Of a DNA stretch of 13,636 nt, positions 1-5,725 are shown one piece after another. Both the position numbers and the translations under genes were made by a program. The stretch spans positions 1 to 13,636 of the forward strand of contig CAKVGS010000044.1 in assembly GCA_934747335.1 (NCBI GenBank). Direction: 5' to 3'. The first letter of the stretch is position 1. Each line of letters opens with the position of its first letter. The DNA is from an uncultured Candidatus Melainabacteria bacterium (lineage in GTDB: Bacteria; Cyanobacteriota; Vampirovibrionia; Gastranaerophilales; Gastranaerophilaceae). The notes beneath the pieces were generated by a model that worked only from the letters and a program-made list of their open reading frames with translations, was not told the origin of the DNA and searched no databases.

Positions 1-115
1 TAACTTTTTGTATATAAAGTTAAGAGATTTAACAATTTTAGACAAACAACCCAATCGGTCCTTCATCTTATTTATGTTAGTTATATCGGCATATTTTTGA
101 AAAACTTTAGCGTTT

Positions 116-144
116 TTTAGAAAATCGTTACAATTTGTTACAAT
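116..144 (+). promoter_or_regulatory. Candidate promoter of the first gene
   Basis: A TTTAGA -35-like hexamer (116-121), a 17-base spacer and a TACAAT -10-like hexamer (139-144) precede the gene that starts at 274. The -10 lies in a direct repeat of GTTACAAT (127-134 and 137-144). The predicted start near 151 leaves a leader of about 120 bases. The call rests on consensus similarity in AT-rich DNA and is weak. The rest of 1-273 shows no gene. Confidence 0.35.
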
Positions 145-273
145 GGACAATGAGCTTTTTGATTTTGAAGTTTTATTTTACTCCAAGCGAGATGGGTCTT
201 GCGGGAAGCTATTTTTTTTCAAAAATGCATTTATCAACTAACAAAAAATATTTTCAGCGGTTTTAGAAGTAAT

Positions 274-1086
274 ATGAATATTCAAAGTTATAATCCTTCG
301 TTTCAAGCAAACATAAATTCTCGTAAGCTTAACTTTAATCGTGCAGATTTTTATGTACGTATCCGTGGTTATGGTAAAGATACTGATTGGGCTAAAAAAA
401 TTGTAGAAACAGCTAATGTAGCTGTAAAAATGATTAGAAAAGACACTTTTATCGAAAATATTTTGAGATTTATCACAACGGGAGTTGTTAAAGCAAATAG
501 TTTATCAAGAGATATTAATAAAGTTAAACATACCGGCATCTTACGTTGTGAAAGAGAACATTGGCGAAGCGGTTCTGACTGGACAGGAAGAGAACTGGCG
601 ACAAATTATTCAAGCATTCCAAGATATTCTGTTTATAATGACAGATTTGATGAAACATTTTTCCACCCGTTGGAAAAACCTTTTAATGATATGAGTTTAA
701 CCGTGCCGATAATAGATAGGCATGAAAAATATTTACGTCATGCCGAGCCGAAACATATTGGGGCTGCATTTAAACACATATTTGAAATATATAAGAGTTT
801 TAGAACAAAGTTTAATTATAAAGATGTTAATATTTCTCAAATGCAAGAGATAAATGAACATATCGGCGGAATTAGGTGGCTAATGGCGCATGCTACTCCT
901 TGGGAAAGAGGTTCGGATGCGATTGCTAATGTTCTTATGAGAGCAATGTATAAATCTCTCGGGATAAAGACATATCCGTTAAAAAAGCGAGTATCTTTGG
1001 ACTTAGAAGCTTTTTGTACAGATTTTAACGTCTATAAAAAGAATTTCGGGGATTATTTTGAAAAACCCCCGAAAATTATTGAATAA
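274..1086 (+). CDS. Uncharacterised protein with N-terminal NPSFQA tag and C-terminal RGSDAI motif
   Basis: This encodes 270 residues of unknown function. I chose the ATG at 274 over an upstream TTG at 199. The extra 25 residues look like translated non-coding DNA, and the ATG gives the start MNIQSYNPSFQAN, an N-terminal pattern I associate from memory with Gastranaerophilales-type genomes. The Shine-Dalgarno is weak (AGAAG at 265-269). No signal peptide or membrane segment is visible. The C-terminal third (about 193-270) looks like a compact module: a tryptophan at 202, then HATPWERGSDAIANVLMRA at 206-224, then a VSLDLEAF stretch ending near 247. The conserved-looking H206, R212, G213, S214 and D215 suggest an enzymatic or binding site, but I cannot name the family. 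It stands alone, convergent with ychF and 15 bases from it. It could be an effector-like or lineage-specific protein. Confidence 0.75.
   Translation: MNIQSYNPSFQANINSRKLNFNRADFYVRIRGYGKDTDWAKKIVETANVAVKMIRKDTFIENILRFITTGVVKANSLSRDINKVKHTGILRCEREHWRSGSDWTGRELATNYSSIPRYSVYNDRFDETFFHPLEKPFNDMSLTVPIIDRHEKYLRHAEPKHIGAAFKHIFEIYKSFRTKFNYKDVNISQMQEINEHIGGIRWLMAHATPWERGSDAIANVLMRAMYKSLGIKTYPLKKRVSLDLEAFCTDFNVYKKNFGDYFEKPPKIIE
1034..1074 (-). terminator. Intrinsic terminator of ychF, inside the tail of the convergent gene
   Basis: An 8-bp perfect stem, TTTCGGGG (1044-1051) with CCCCGAAA (1067-1074), has a 15-base loop. Read on the minus strand it is followed by TTCTTTTTATAG, which makes it a plausible intrinsic terminator for ychF. 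It lies about 27 bases beyond the ychF stop, within the last codons of the plus-strand gene. On the plus strand no T-run follows, so it probably acts in one direction. Confidence 0.6.
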
Positions 1087-1101
1087 TATATAACTTTTGC
1101 T

Positions 1102-2199
1102 CTATACTGCAAATCTAAAGTGAACGATATCACCGTCTTGCATTACATAATCTTTGCCTTCAAGTCTTGTAACGCCTTTGTCTTTGCAAGCAGTGTATGA
1201 GCCATTGTCTACAAAATCTTGATATCCTGTAACTTCAGCTCTGATGAAGCCTTTTTCAAAGTCTGTGTGAATTACGCCTGCTGCTTGAGGAGCTTTTGTT
1301 CCGCGTGTAATTGTCCAAGCGTGAACTTCTTTTTCACCTGCCGTAATAAAAGTAATCAAGTTCAAAAGTGCGTAAACAGACTTAATCATTTTATTGATGC
1401 CGCTATCAGAAATTCCAAGTTCTTCTAAGTATTCTTTTGCGCCTTCTTCGCCAAGCTCAACAAGTTCTTCCTCTATTCGAGCGCAAATAATAACTGTTTC
1501 AGCGCCGTGAGTTTTTGCGTATTCTTCAACACGTCTTGTGTATTCGTTACCGTCTTTCAAGTCAAATTCAGAAACATTTGCGCAATAGATAACAGGCTTA
1601 ACTGACATTAAATTAAGCGGTTTTATTACGTTAATTTCATCTTCTGTGAAGTGGTCTTTAAGATTAATAAATTTACCATCTTGTAATAATTCGTTAAGTT
1701 TTTTTAGTGCGCCATCTTCTAATACAGCTTCTTTGTCGCCACCTTTTGCTTGCTTAGAAATTCTTTGTAAACGTCTTTCTACTGAAGCTAAGTCGGCAAG
1801 AGCAAGCTCTGTATTAATAGTTTCTATGTCAGAAATCGGGTCAACCTTGCCTTCCACGTGAATTGTATTTTCATCGTCAAAACATCTTACAACTTGGATG
1901 ATTGCATCAACTTCTCTGATATTGTGCAAGAATTGGTTTCCTAAACCTTCACCTTTGCTTGCGCCTTTAACAAGTCCTGCAATATCAACGAATTCAATAA
2001 CTGTTGGAATAATTTCTTTAGCTTTGCATAAATCTGATAAAATTTGTAATCTTTCATCCGGCACAACAACAACACCAACGTTTGGCTCAATCGTGCAGAA
2101 TGGATAATTTGCGCTCTGTGCGTTTTTTGTAGCAGTAAGCGCGTTAAACAATGTTGATTTACCAACATTTGGAAGTCCTACAATTCCGGCTCTTAACAT
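1102..2199 (-). CDS. ychF: Redox-regulated ATPase YchF (Obg/OLA1-like)
   Basis: This is a 365-residue TRAFAC-class P-loop protein of the Obg family, the usual YchF length. Unlike other Obg-family members, YchF proteins prefer ATP, associate with ribosomes and are linked to stress responses. Visible motifs are the Walker A (G1) GLPNVGKST at 8-16, a switch region around NYPFCTIEPN at 31-40, and the G3 motif DIAGLVKGASKGEG at 72-85. An NVSE sequence stands where classical GTPases carry NKxD, as expected for this family. The C-terminal TGS domain includes LITFITAGEKEVHAWTI. The start is supported by AAAGGA 8 bases upstream. It is a single gene with its own promoter-like site and terminator, convergent with the first gene and divergent from the large repeat region. 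Confidence 0.97.
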   Translation of the reverse strand: MLRAGIVGLPNVGKSTLFNALTATKNAQSANYPFCTIEPNVGVVVVPDERLQILSDLCKAKEIIPTVIEFVDIAGLVKGASKGEGLGNQFLHNIREVDAIIQVVRCFDDENTIHVEGKVDPISDIETINTELALADLASVERRLQRISKQAKGGDKEAVLEDGALKKLNELLQDGKFINLKDHFTEDEINVIKPLNLMSVKPVIYCANVSEFDLKDGNEYTRRVEEYAKTHGAETVIICARIEEELVELGEEGAKEYLEELGISDSGINKMIKSVYALLNLITFITAGEKEVHAWTITRGTKAPQAAGVIHTDFEKGFIRAEVTGYQDFVDNGSYTACKDKGVTRLEGKDYVMQDGDIVHFRFAV

Positions 2200-2231
2200 T
2201 TCATAATCCTTTCAATTTAGTGTTTGTAAAT

Positions 2232-2240
2232 ATTTTATCA
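2232..2240 (-). promoter_or_regulatory. Candidate extended -10 promoter of ychF
   Basis: Read on the minus strand the site is TGATAAAAT, an extended -10 (TGn plus TAAAAT). It predicts a start near 2225 and a leader of about 26 bases before the ychF ATG. No convincing -35 is seen, as is common with extended -10 promoters. Weak evidence. Confidence 0.35.
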
Positions 2241-2338
2241 TAAATAAGTTGAGGTTGTAGTTATTTTATTAACAGTCAATATATTAATGGAGAAGAGAAT
2301 ATTAACGACTACGGTCATTCTCTCTCTCCCTCGGAGAT

Positions 2339-2923
2339 ACTACTGTCCATGATAATTTTCATCAAATGAACGACAATCGCGCCGCGAACGTGCGTGCGAA
2401 CATGGAATGTGACTTTGAGGCAAGCTTGTATGGAGAAAATGAAATTTTGTATTTTACTTATGCTTGCCGACAAAATATTTACGTGCGTAGCACCGATAGT
2501 GAGCGAAAAAGAGCAGGCTTTGCCTGCAACATCCATTTTATTCGACGCTCGTAAGAGCGTAGGAAGCGGTAGCGTGTTTTCTCTTTCTTTTCGTTCTTTT
2601 CTTTCTCTTTTCATTCGCAACAAAAGAGAAAGAAAAGGACATTTTAAAAAACTTTTTTTATTTCAAAATAGCTCTTACTTTTTCTTCTTTATTGCGATAA
2701 AAGAAGAAAAAGTAAGCAAAAAGAAGAAAAAACGCACTGTTTTCTACGCTCTTACGAGCGTTGAACAAAATGGATGTAGCGGGTAAACCCGCACTTTCAC
2801 GCTCGCTAAAAAACGCTCGCGGCGCGATTGTCGTTCATTTTAAGTTTTGACTTAATATTTGCATAACTATATTGATTTTATTCTATTTTAGAGATTTTTC
2901 TAAAAATTATCATTGACAGTAGT
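2339..2923. repeat. 585-bp nested palindromic element with terminal inverted repeats
   Basis: The ends 2339-2359 and 2903-2923 are inverted repeats matching at 20 of 21 positions. Just inside, 2364-2390 and 2814-2840 match at 26 of 27. A third pair, about 2499-2562 and 2746-2809, is related over some 60 bases, and each arm carries small hairpins. Two strong hairpins sit at the centre: 2596-2611 with 2622-2637 (16 bp) and 2674-2690 with 2700-2716 (17 bp). Open frames here (for example 2394-2786 plus and 2315-2623 minus) run through the repeat arms, have low-complexity S/F/K content and lack ribosome sites, so I do not call them genes. No transposase is present. It looks like a non-autonomous palindromic or MITE-like element. 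No target-site duplication is obvious. Confidence 0.75.
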
Positions 2924-2936
2924 GCGTAATGAGCGG

Positions 2937-3112
2937 GCGTCAGACTTTCAAGCGTGCCGTCATTGCGAAGGCGATTAGCCTGAAGCAATCCGGCTTTTTA
3001 TTAGCATAAGTTTATAAGAATCGCCTTACGGCTCGAACCCTCACCCGAATTTCTAAGTTTCGAGTCAAAAATGACTCTCAACTTGAAATTCTACCCTCTT
3101 CCTCGGAGAGGG
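2937..3112. repeat. Cluster of dispersed short repeats and hairpins
   Basis: The stretch 2937-2978 resembles 9126-9167. Its core CGTCATTGCGAAGGCGATTA (2958-2977) is a perfect 20-base inverted match to 9104-9123. Next come a near-palindrome (3047-3059 with 3080-3091) enclosing the hairpin GAGTCA-aaaa-TGACTC (3062-3077), and a hairpin CCCTCT / AGAGGG (3094-3112) resembling other CCCTC-rich repeats in the window. None encodes a protein that I can support. Confidence 0.6.
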
Positions 3113-3272
3113 ATTCTTTAATTTGTTTTGCAAAAAGAAATATAATTGTTACGAATGATTATTTTATAAATATAAGTTTGTGGTGCGATTTTTGGAACTA
3201 TAAATTTCAGTGCGGGAATTTTTTATATAAGTGTTTGTTTTTATTGTGAAAAGGCTATATTAAATTTTTTAC
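3113..3272. other. AT-rich gene-free stretch upstream of the ribosomal operon
   Basis: This is the remainder of the 1.28-kb gap between ychF and infA. I see no reading frame, RNA gene or strong hairpin in it, only AT-rich DNA that could carry upstream promoter elements. Confidence 0.5.
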
Positions 3273-3315
3273 AAATCATGAAAAAGCATTAATATTGGTG
3301 TGTTTTTCATGATTT
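3273..3315. promoter_or_regulatory. 13-bp perfect inverted repeat upstream of infA
   Basis: AAATCATGAAAAA (3273-3285) and TTTTTCATGATTT (3303-3315) are perfect inverse complements around a 17-base loop. The right arm covers the -35 of the candidate infA promoter. It could be an operator, or a hairpin ending upstream transcription, but the T-run after it is interrupted. Confidence 0.5.
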
Positions 3316-3332
3316 TGAATTTTAGCTATAAT
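3304..3332 (+). promoter_or_regulatory. Candidate promoter of the infA ribosomal operon
   Basis: TTTTCA (3304-3309), a 17-base spacer and a perfect TATAAT (3327-3332) predict a start near 3339 and a leader of about 140 bases. A second TATAAT (3385-3390) is only 14 bases from TTGTTA (3365-3370), and a TTGCAT/TATTAT pair (3399-3404 and 3421-3426) is another option, so initiation may be multiple. The leader also contains the small hairpin ATGCCA-tattg-TGGCAT (3435-3451). Confidence 0.5.
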
Positions 3333-3481
3333 AACCCAATTATATAAAAACATTCAGTAATATTTTGTTACAAAGTCGCTAAAATATAATAAAATTGCTT
3401 GCATTGAGATTTTTAGCAAATATTATTAAATAAGATGCCATATTGTGGCATTATATTGACAGCCGAAAATAGAGGAAAATA

Positions 3482-3697
3482 ATGGCAAAAGACGTTATAG
3501 AAATAGAAGGTACGATTCTTGAATCCATGCCAAATGCAATGTTCAGAGTTAAACTTGAAAACGACCATGAAATTTTGGCACACATCTCAGGTAAAATCAG
3601 AAAAAACTTTATTAGAATTTTACCGGGTGATAGAGTAAAGGTTGAGATGACACCTTATGACTTGAGTAAAGGCAGAATTACATTCCGCTTAAAATAG
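3482..3697 (+). CDS. infA: Translation initiation factor IF-1
   Basis: The 71 residues are the standard IF-1 length and a single S1-like OB-fold. IF-1 binds the A site of the 30S subunit and assists IF-2 and IF-3 during initiation. Recognisable segments are EGTILESMPNAMFRVKLEN (9-27), the LAHISGKIRKNFIRILPGDR region, and the end YDLSKGRITFRLK. The start is supported by AGAGGA (3471-3476). It is the first gene of the operon here. In many genomes secY, adk or map immediately precede it, but here there is a 1.28-kb gap and a divergent ychF, so the cluster has been split from its usual upstream genes. Confidence 0.98.
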   Translation: MAKDVIEIEGTILESMPNAMFRVKLENDHEILAHISGKIRKNFIRILPGDRVKVEMTPYDLSKGRITFRLK

Positions 3698-3735
3698 AAT
3701 TAAAACAGTAATACATAAATATAAAGGAAAGAACA

Positions 3736-3849
3736 ATGAAAACAAGATCATCAGTAAAACCTATGTGCGACAAATGCAAGGTTATCAAAAGAAAAGGCAG
3801 AGTTGCTGTAATTTGCGAAAACCCTAAGCACAAACAAAGACAAGGTTAG
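3736..3849 (+). CDS. rpmJ: 50S ribosomal protein L36
   Basis: This 37-codon gene is preceded by AAAGGAAAG. The product begins MKTRSSVKPMCDKCKVIKRK, contains ICENPKHKQRQG, and is the full L36 length. C11, C14, C27 and H32 form the zinc-ribbon set of the zinc-binding (C+) type of L36. It is a late-assembling 50S protein near the peptidyl-transferase region. It lies 38 bases after infA, in the usual infA-rpmJ-rpsM order. The stop codon falls inside the left arm of an inverted repeat (3846-3856). Confidence 0.96.
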   Translation: MKTRSSVKPMCDKCKVIKRKGRVAVICENPKHKQRQG

Positions 3850-3973
3850 GTTTTGCGTAGAGTGACGGCGAGCGAGAGCGAGCCTAACTCGAAGAGTTGC
3901 GGAGCTGAGTAAATGAAAATTTTGTGTAAGCAAAATGTAATGAACGAAAGCGTAGCATAAAGCAAGAACCTAA
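3846..3973. repeat. Stop-codon-spanning intergenic palindrome, type A copy 1 (rpmJ-rpsM)
   Basis: The left arm TTAGGTTTTGC (3846-3856), which includes the rpmJ TAG, pairs with GCAAGAACCTAA (3962-3973) apart from one bulge. Inside are a GAGCG-rich core (GGCGAGCGAGAGCGAGCC, 3867-3884) and the hairpin AACTC-gaa-GAGTT (3886-3898). It fills most of a 174-base gap. It shares the TTTTGCGTAG start and the GAGCG core with the copy after rpsM. Confidence 0.6.
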
Positions 3974-4023
3974 TTACGAACTAAAGAAAAAAGTTAAGTA
4001 CAAAAACATAAAGGAAACAAAAC

Positions 4024-4392
4024 ATGGCAAGATTAGTTGGGGTAGACTTACCTCGTAACAAAAGACTAGAAATCGCTTTAACCTATATCTATGGTATAGG
4101 ACCTGCAAGAAGCAAAAAAATTCTTGAAAAAACTGGTATTTCACCTGATTTAAGAACAGATGATTTAACAGAAGATGATATCAGAGAATTGCGTAACGCT
4201 TTATCTGAATTCAATATTGAAGGTGACTTGAGACGTGAAGTTACAATGAACATTAAACGTCTTCAAGAAATCAACTCTTTCAGAGGTATGAGACACAAAA
4301 GAGGTCTTCCTTGCAGAGGTCAAAGAACAAAAACTAACGCTAGAACTAGACGTGGTAAAAAGACTGGACCTATCGCAGGTAAGAAAAAATAA
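4024..4392 (+). CDS. rpsM: 30S ribosomal protein S13
   Basis: The 122 residues are typical for S13, the head protein of the 30S subunit that contacts the 50S subunit and the P-site tRNA. The N-terminal helix-two-turn-helix is clear (YIYGIGPARSKKIL near 22-35). The conserved C-terminal RNA-binding segment carries FRGMRHKRGLPCRGQRT, followed by a basic tail ending IAGKKK. The start has AAAGGAAA 7-14 bases upstream, within an ACATAAAGGAA leader that also precedes rpsK. The stop codon overlaps the left arm of the next intergenic palindrome. Confidence 0.98.
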   Translation: MARLVGVDLPRNKRLEIALTYIYGIGPARSKKILEKTGISPDLRTDDLTEDDIRELRNALSEFNIEGDLRREVTMNIKRLQEINSFRGMRHKRGLPCRGQRTKTNARTRRGKKTGPIAGKKK

Positions 4393-4452
4393 AATTTTGC
4401 GTAGGCTGAAACGAGCGTGAGCGACTGAAAAGCCGAAATTGTGCAAAATTTT
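4391..4452. repeat. Stop-codon-spanning intergenic palindrome, type A copy 2 (rpsM-rpsK)
   Basis: AAAATTTTGC (4391-4400), starting within the rpsM TAA, and GCAAAATTTT (4443-4452) are perfect 10-bp inverse complements. GGCT (4404-4407) with AGCC (4431-4434) is nested inside, around a GAGCGTGAGCG core. The outer arms differ from those of copy 1 but remain self-complementary. No T-run follows, so it is not a simple terminator. Confidence 0.6.
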
Positions 4453-4498
4453 AAGAATAAAATTTAAAAAAATAATAGAAACATAAAGGAATACAAAA

Positions 4499-4885
4499 AT
4501 GGCAAGACCAAAAACTACAAAGAAAAAAGAAAAGAAAAATGTATTGCAAGGGGTTGTACATATTCAATCTACTTTCAACAATACAATTGTAACTTCTACT
4601 GATACTCAAGGTAATGCTATTGCTTGGGCAACAGCTGGTGCTACAGGTTTCAAGGGTGCTAGAAAAGGTACTCCGTTTGCAGCTCAATCAGCAGCAGAAT
4701 TAGTTGCTAAAAAGTCAATCGACCAAGGTATGAAAAAAGTTGAAGTTCATATCAAAGGACCTGGTTCAGGTCGTGAAACAGCAATCAGAGCAATCCAAGC
4801 AGCAGGTTTGGAAATTACTTTGATTAAGGACGTAACACCAATCCCTCACAACGGATGCCGTCCACCTAAAAAACGTAGAGTATAG
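4499..4885 (+). CDS. rpsK: 30S ribosomal protein S11
   Basis: This is a 128-residue S11, a 30S platform protein near the mRNA exit and the Shine-Dalgarno helix. Diagnostic segments are HIQSTFNNTIVTSTDTQGN (22-40), ATAGATGFKGARKGTPFAAQ (45-64), KGPGSGRETAIRAIQAAGLE and the C-terminal TPIPHNGCRPPKKRRV. The start is supported by AAAGGA (4485-4490). It follows rpsM as in nearly all bacteria. The gap after it (218 bases) holds a large palindromic repeat and a structured candidate leader for rpsD. Confidence 0.98.
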   Translation: MARPKTTKKKEKKNVLQGVVHIQSTFNNTIVTSTDTQGNAIAWATAGATGFKGARKGTPFAAQSAAELVAKKSIDQGMKKVEVHIKGPGSGRETAIRAIQAAGLEITLIKDVTPIPHNGCRPPKKRRV

Positions 4886-4889
4886 TTAG

Positions 4890-5024
4890 GAAGGGAATAA
4901 GGTAATAGGGTAATAAGGGAATAAGAGAAAAAATTCGCTTCGCTCATATTACCAAAGTAAAACATAAGTACAAAGAAGAAATTAAAAACCACTTATTTCC
5001 TCATTACCTTATTCCCCTATTCCC
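4890..5024. repeat. Intergenic palindromic repeat, type B copy 1 (rpsK-rpsD)
   Basis: This starts 5 bases after the rpsK stop. The outer arms 4893-4917 and 4992-5016 match as inverse complements at 22 of 25 positions. Bases 4890-4927 equal 6734-6771 at 37 of 38 positions, and the centre (GCTCATATTACCAA, then CATAAGTA) is also shared, so this and 6734-6862 are two copies of one family. The arms are built from imperfect repeats of GGGAATAA and GGTAATA. Confidence 0.85.
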
Positions 5025-5036
5025 TCACATAAAACC

Positions 5037-5083
5037 GTCGGGGCTTGAGCTTTCGCCAAAAGCACAAACCATAGATGCCCGAC
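5037..5083 (+). promoter_or_regulatory. Structured RNA candidate in the rpsD leader
   Basis: GTCGGG (5037-5042) pairs with CCCGAC (5078-5083), enclosing a hairpin GCTTT-cgcca-AAAGC (5049-5063). The structure ends 7 bases before the rpsD Shine-Dalgarno (AAGGAG, 5091-5096). S4 binds and represses its own mRNA in several phyla, so an S4-responsive leader is possible, but I see no match to a known consensus. Confidence 0.35.
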
Positions 5084-5103
5084 ACAAGAAAAGGAGAAAA
5101 ACA

Positions 5104-5706
5104 ATGGCAAGATACACAGGACCAACGAATAAATTATTCAGAAACAAGAAAGTTAAAGATTTATCAAACAGAAAATTAACTTCTTCAATGAGACAAACAG
5201 CATCAGGTCAACACGGTGCTGTAAGAAAGAAACTTTCTGAATATGCACTTCACTTAGCTGAAAAACAAAAAATCAGATATACATATTTAGTAAGCGAAAA
5301 ACAATTCGCTAAATACTATAACGAAGCTGCTAGAAGAAAAGGCGTAACAGGTACAATCCTTTTACAAATCCTTGAATCTAGATTGGACAACATTTTGTTC
5401 AGAGCAGGTTTCGGTATTACTCGTAAACAAACAAGACAAATCGTTAACCACGGTCACGTTCTTGTAAACGGTAAAAAAGTAGATATTCCATCATATTTAG
5501 TAAAAGCAGGTGATGTAATTACTATCAAGTCTAGAAGCAATGAATACTTGAAGACAGTTATGAGCACTATTGATTTATCTTGTGCCCCAGCTTGGATTAC
5601 AGTAGACGCTGAAGCTTTGAAGGTTACATTTGAAAGAATTCCTCAAAGAGAAGAATTAGATCCTGATTTCAAAGAACAACTTGTAATTGAGTACTATTCA
5701 AAATAG
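5104..5706 (+). CDS. rpsD: 30S ribosomal protein S4
   Basis: This is a 200-residue S4, a primary 16S rRNA-binding protein that nucleates assembly of the 30S body. The N-terminal domain lacks the four-cysteine zinc set, so it is the zinc-free type. The GQHG motif is at 35-38. The S4 RNA-binding domain spans roughly 90-155 (SRLDNILFRAGF, then RQIVNHGHVLVNGKKVDIPS). The C-terminus ends QLVIEYYSK. AAGGAG precedes the ATG with good spacing. Its position between rpsK and rpoA is common in Firmicutes and Proteobacteria, but in photosynthetic cyanobacteria rpsD normally lies elsewhere, which makes it informative about lineage. The upstream structured segment may regulate it. Confidence 0.98.
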   Translation: MARYTGPTNKLFRNKKVKDLSNRKLTSSMRQTASGQHGAVRKKLSEYALHLAEKQKIRYTYLVSEKQFAKYYNEAARRKGVTGTILLQILESRLDNILFRAGFGITRKQTRQIVNHGHVLVNGKKVDIPSYLVKAGDVITIKSRSNEYLKTVMSTIDLSCAPAWITVDAEALKVTFERIPQREELDPDFKEQLVIEYYSK

Positions 5707-5725
5707 GCTGATAGGAGAAAAAAAT

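Noticed and set aside
199..273. TTG start extending the first gene by 25 residues
   Set aside because: The extension looks like translated leader DNA, and the ATG at 274 yields the recognisable N-terminal pattern.
2315..2786. Open frames of 62-130 codons on both strands in the repeat region
   Set aside because: They run through inverted-repeat arms and hairpins, have S/F/K low-complexity translations, no ribosome site and no family resemblance.
2339..3112. CRISPR array
   Set aside because: Repeats are inverted and nested, not regularly spaced direct repeats, and no cas genes are present.
3094..3112. CCCTCT/AGAGGG hairpin as a terminator
   Set aside because: No gene ends nearby on either strand and no T-run follows; it fits better as one of the dispersed repeats.
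4201..4446. Minus-strand frames opposite rpsM, rpsK and other ribosomal genes
   Set aside because: Shadows of well-identified ribosomal protein genes, with cysteine- and serine-rich nonsense translations.
5687..5725. ATG inside rpsD as the rpoA start
   Set aside because: GGAG lies just before the ATG at 5726, and MELKIKT is the standard alpha-subunit start.
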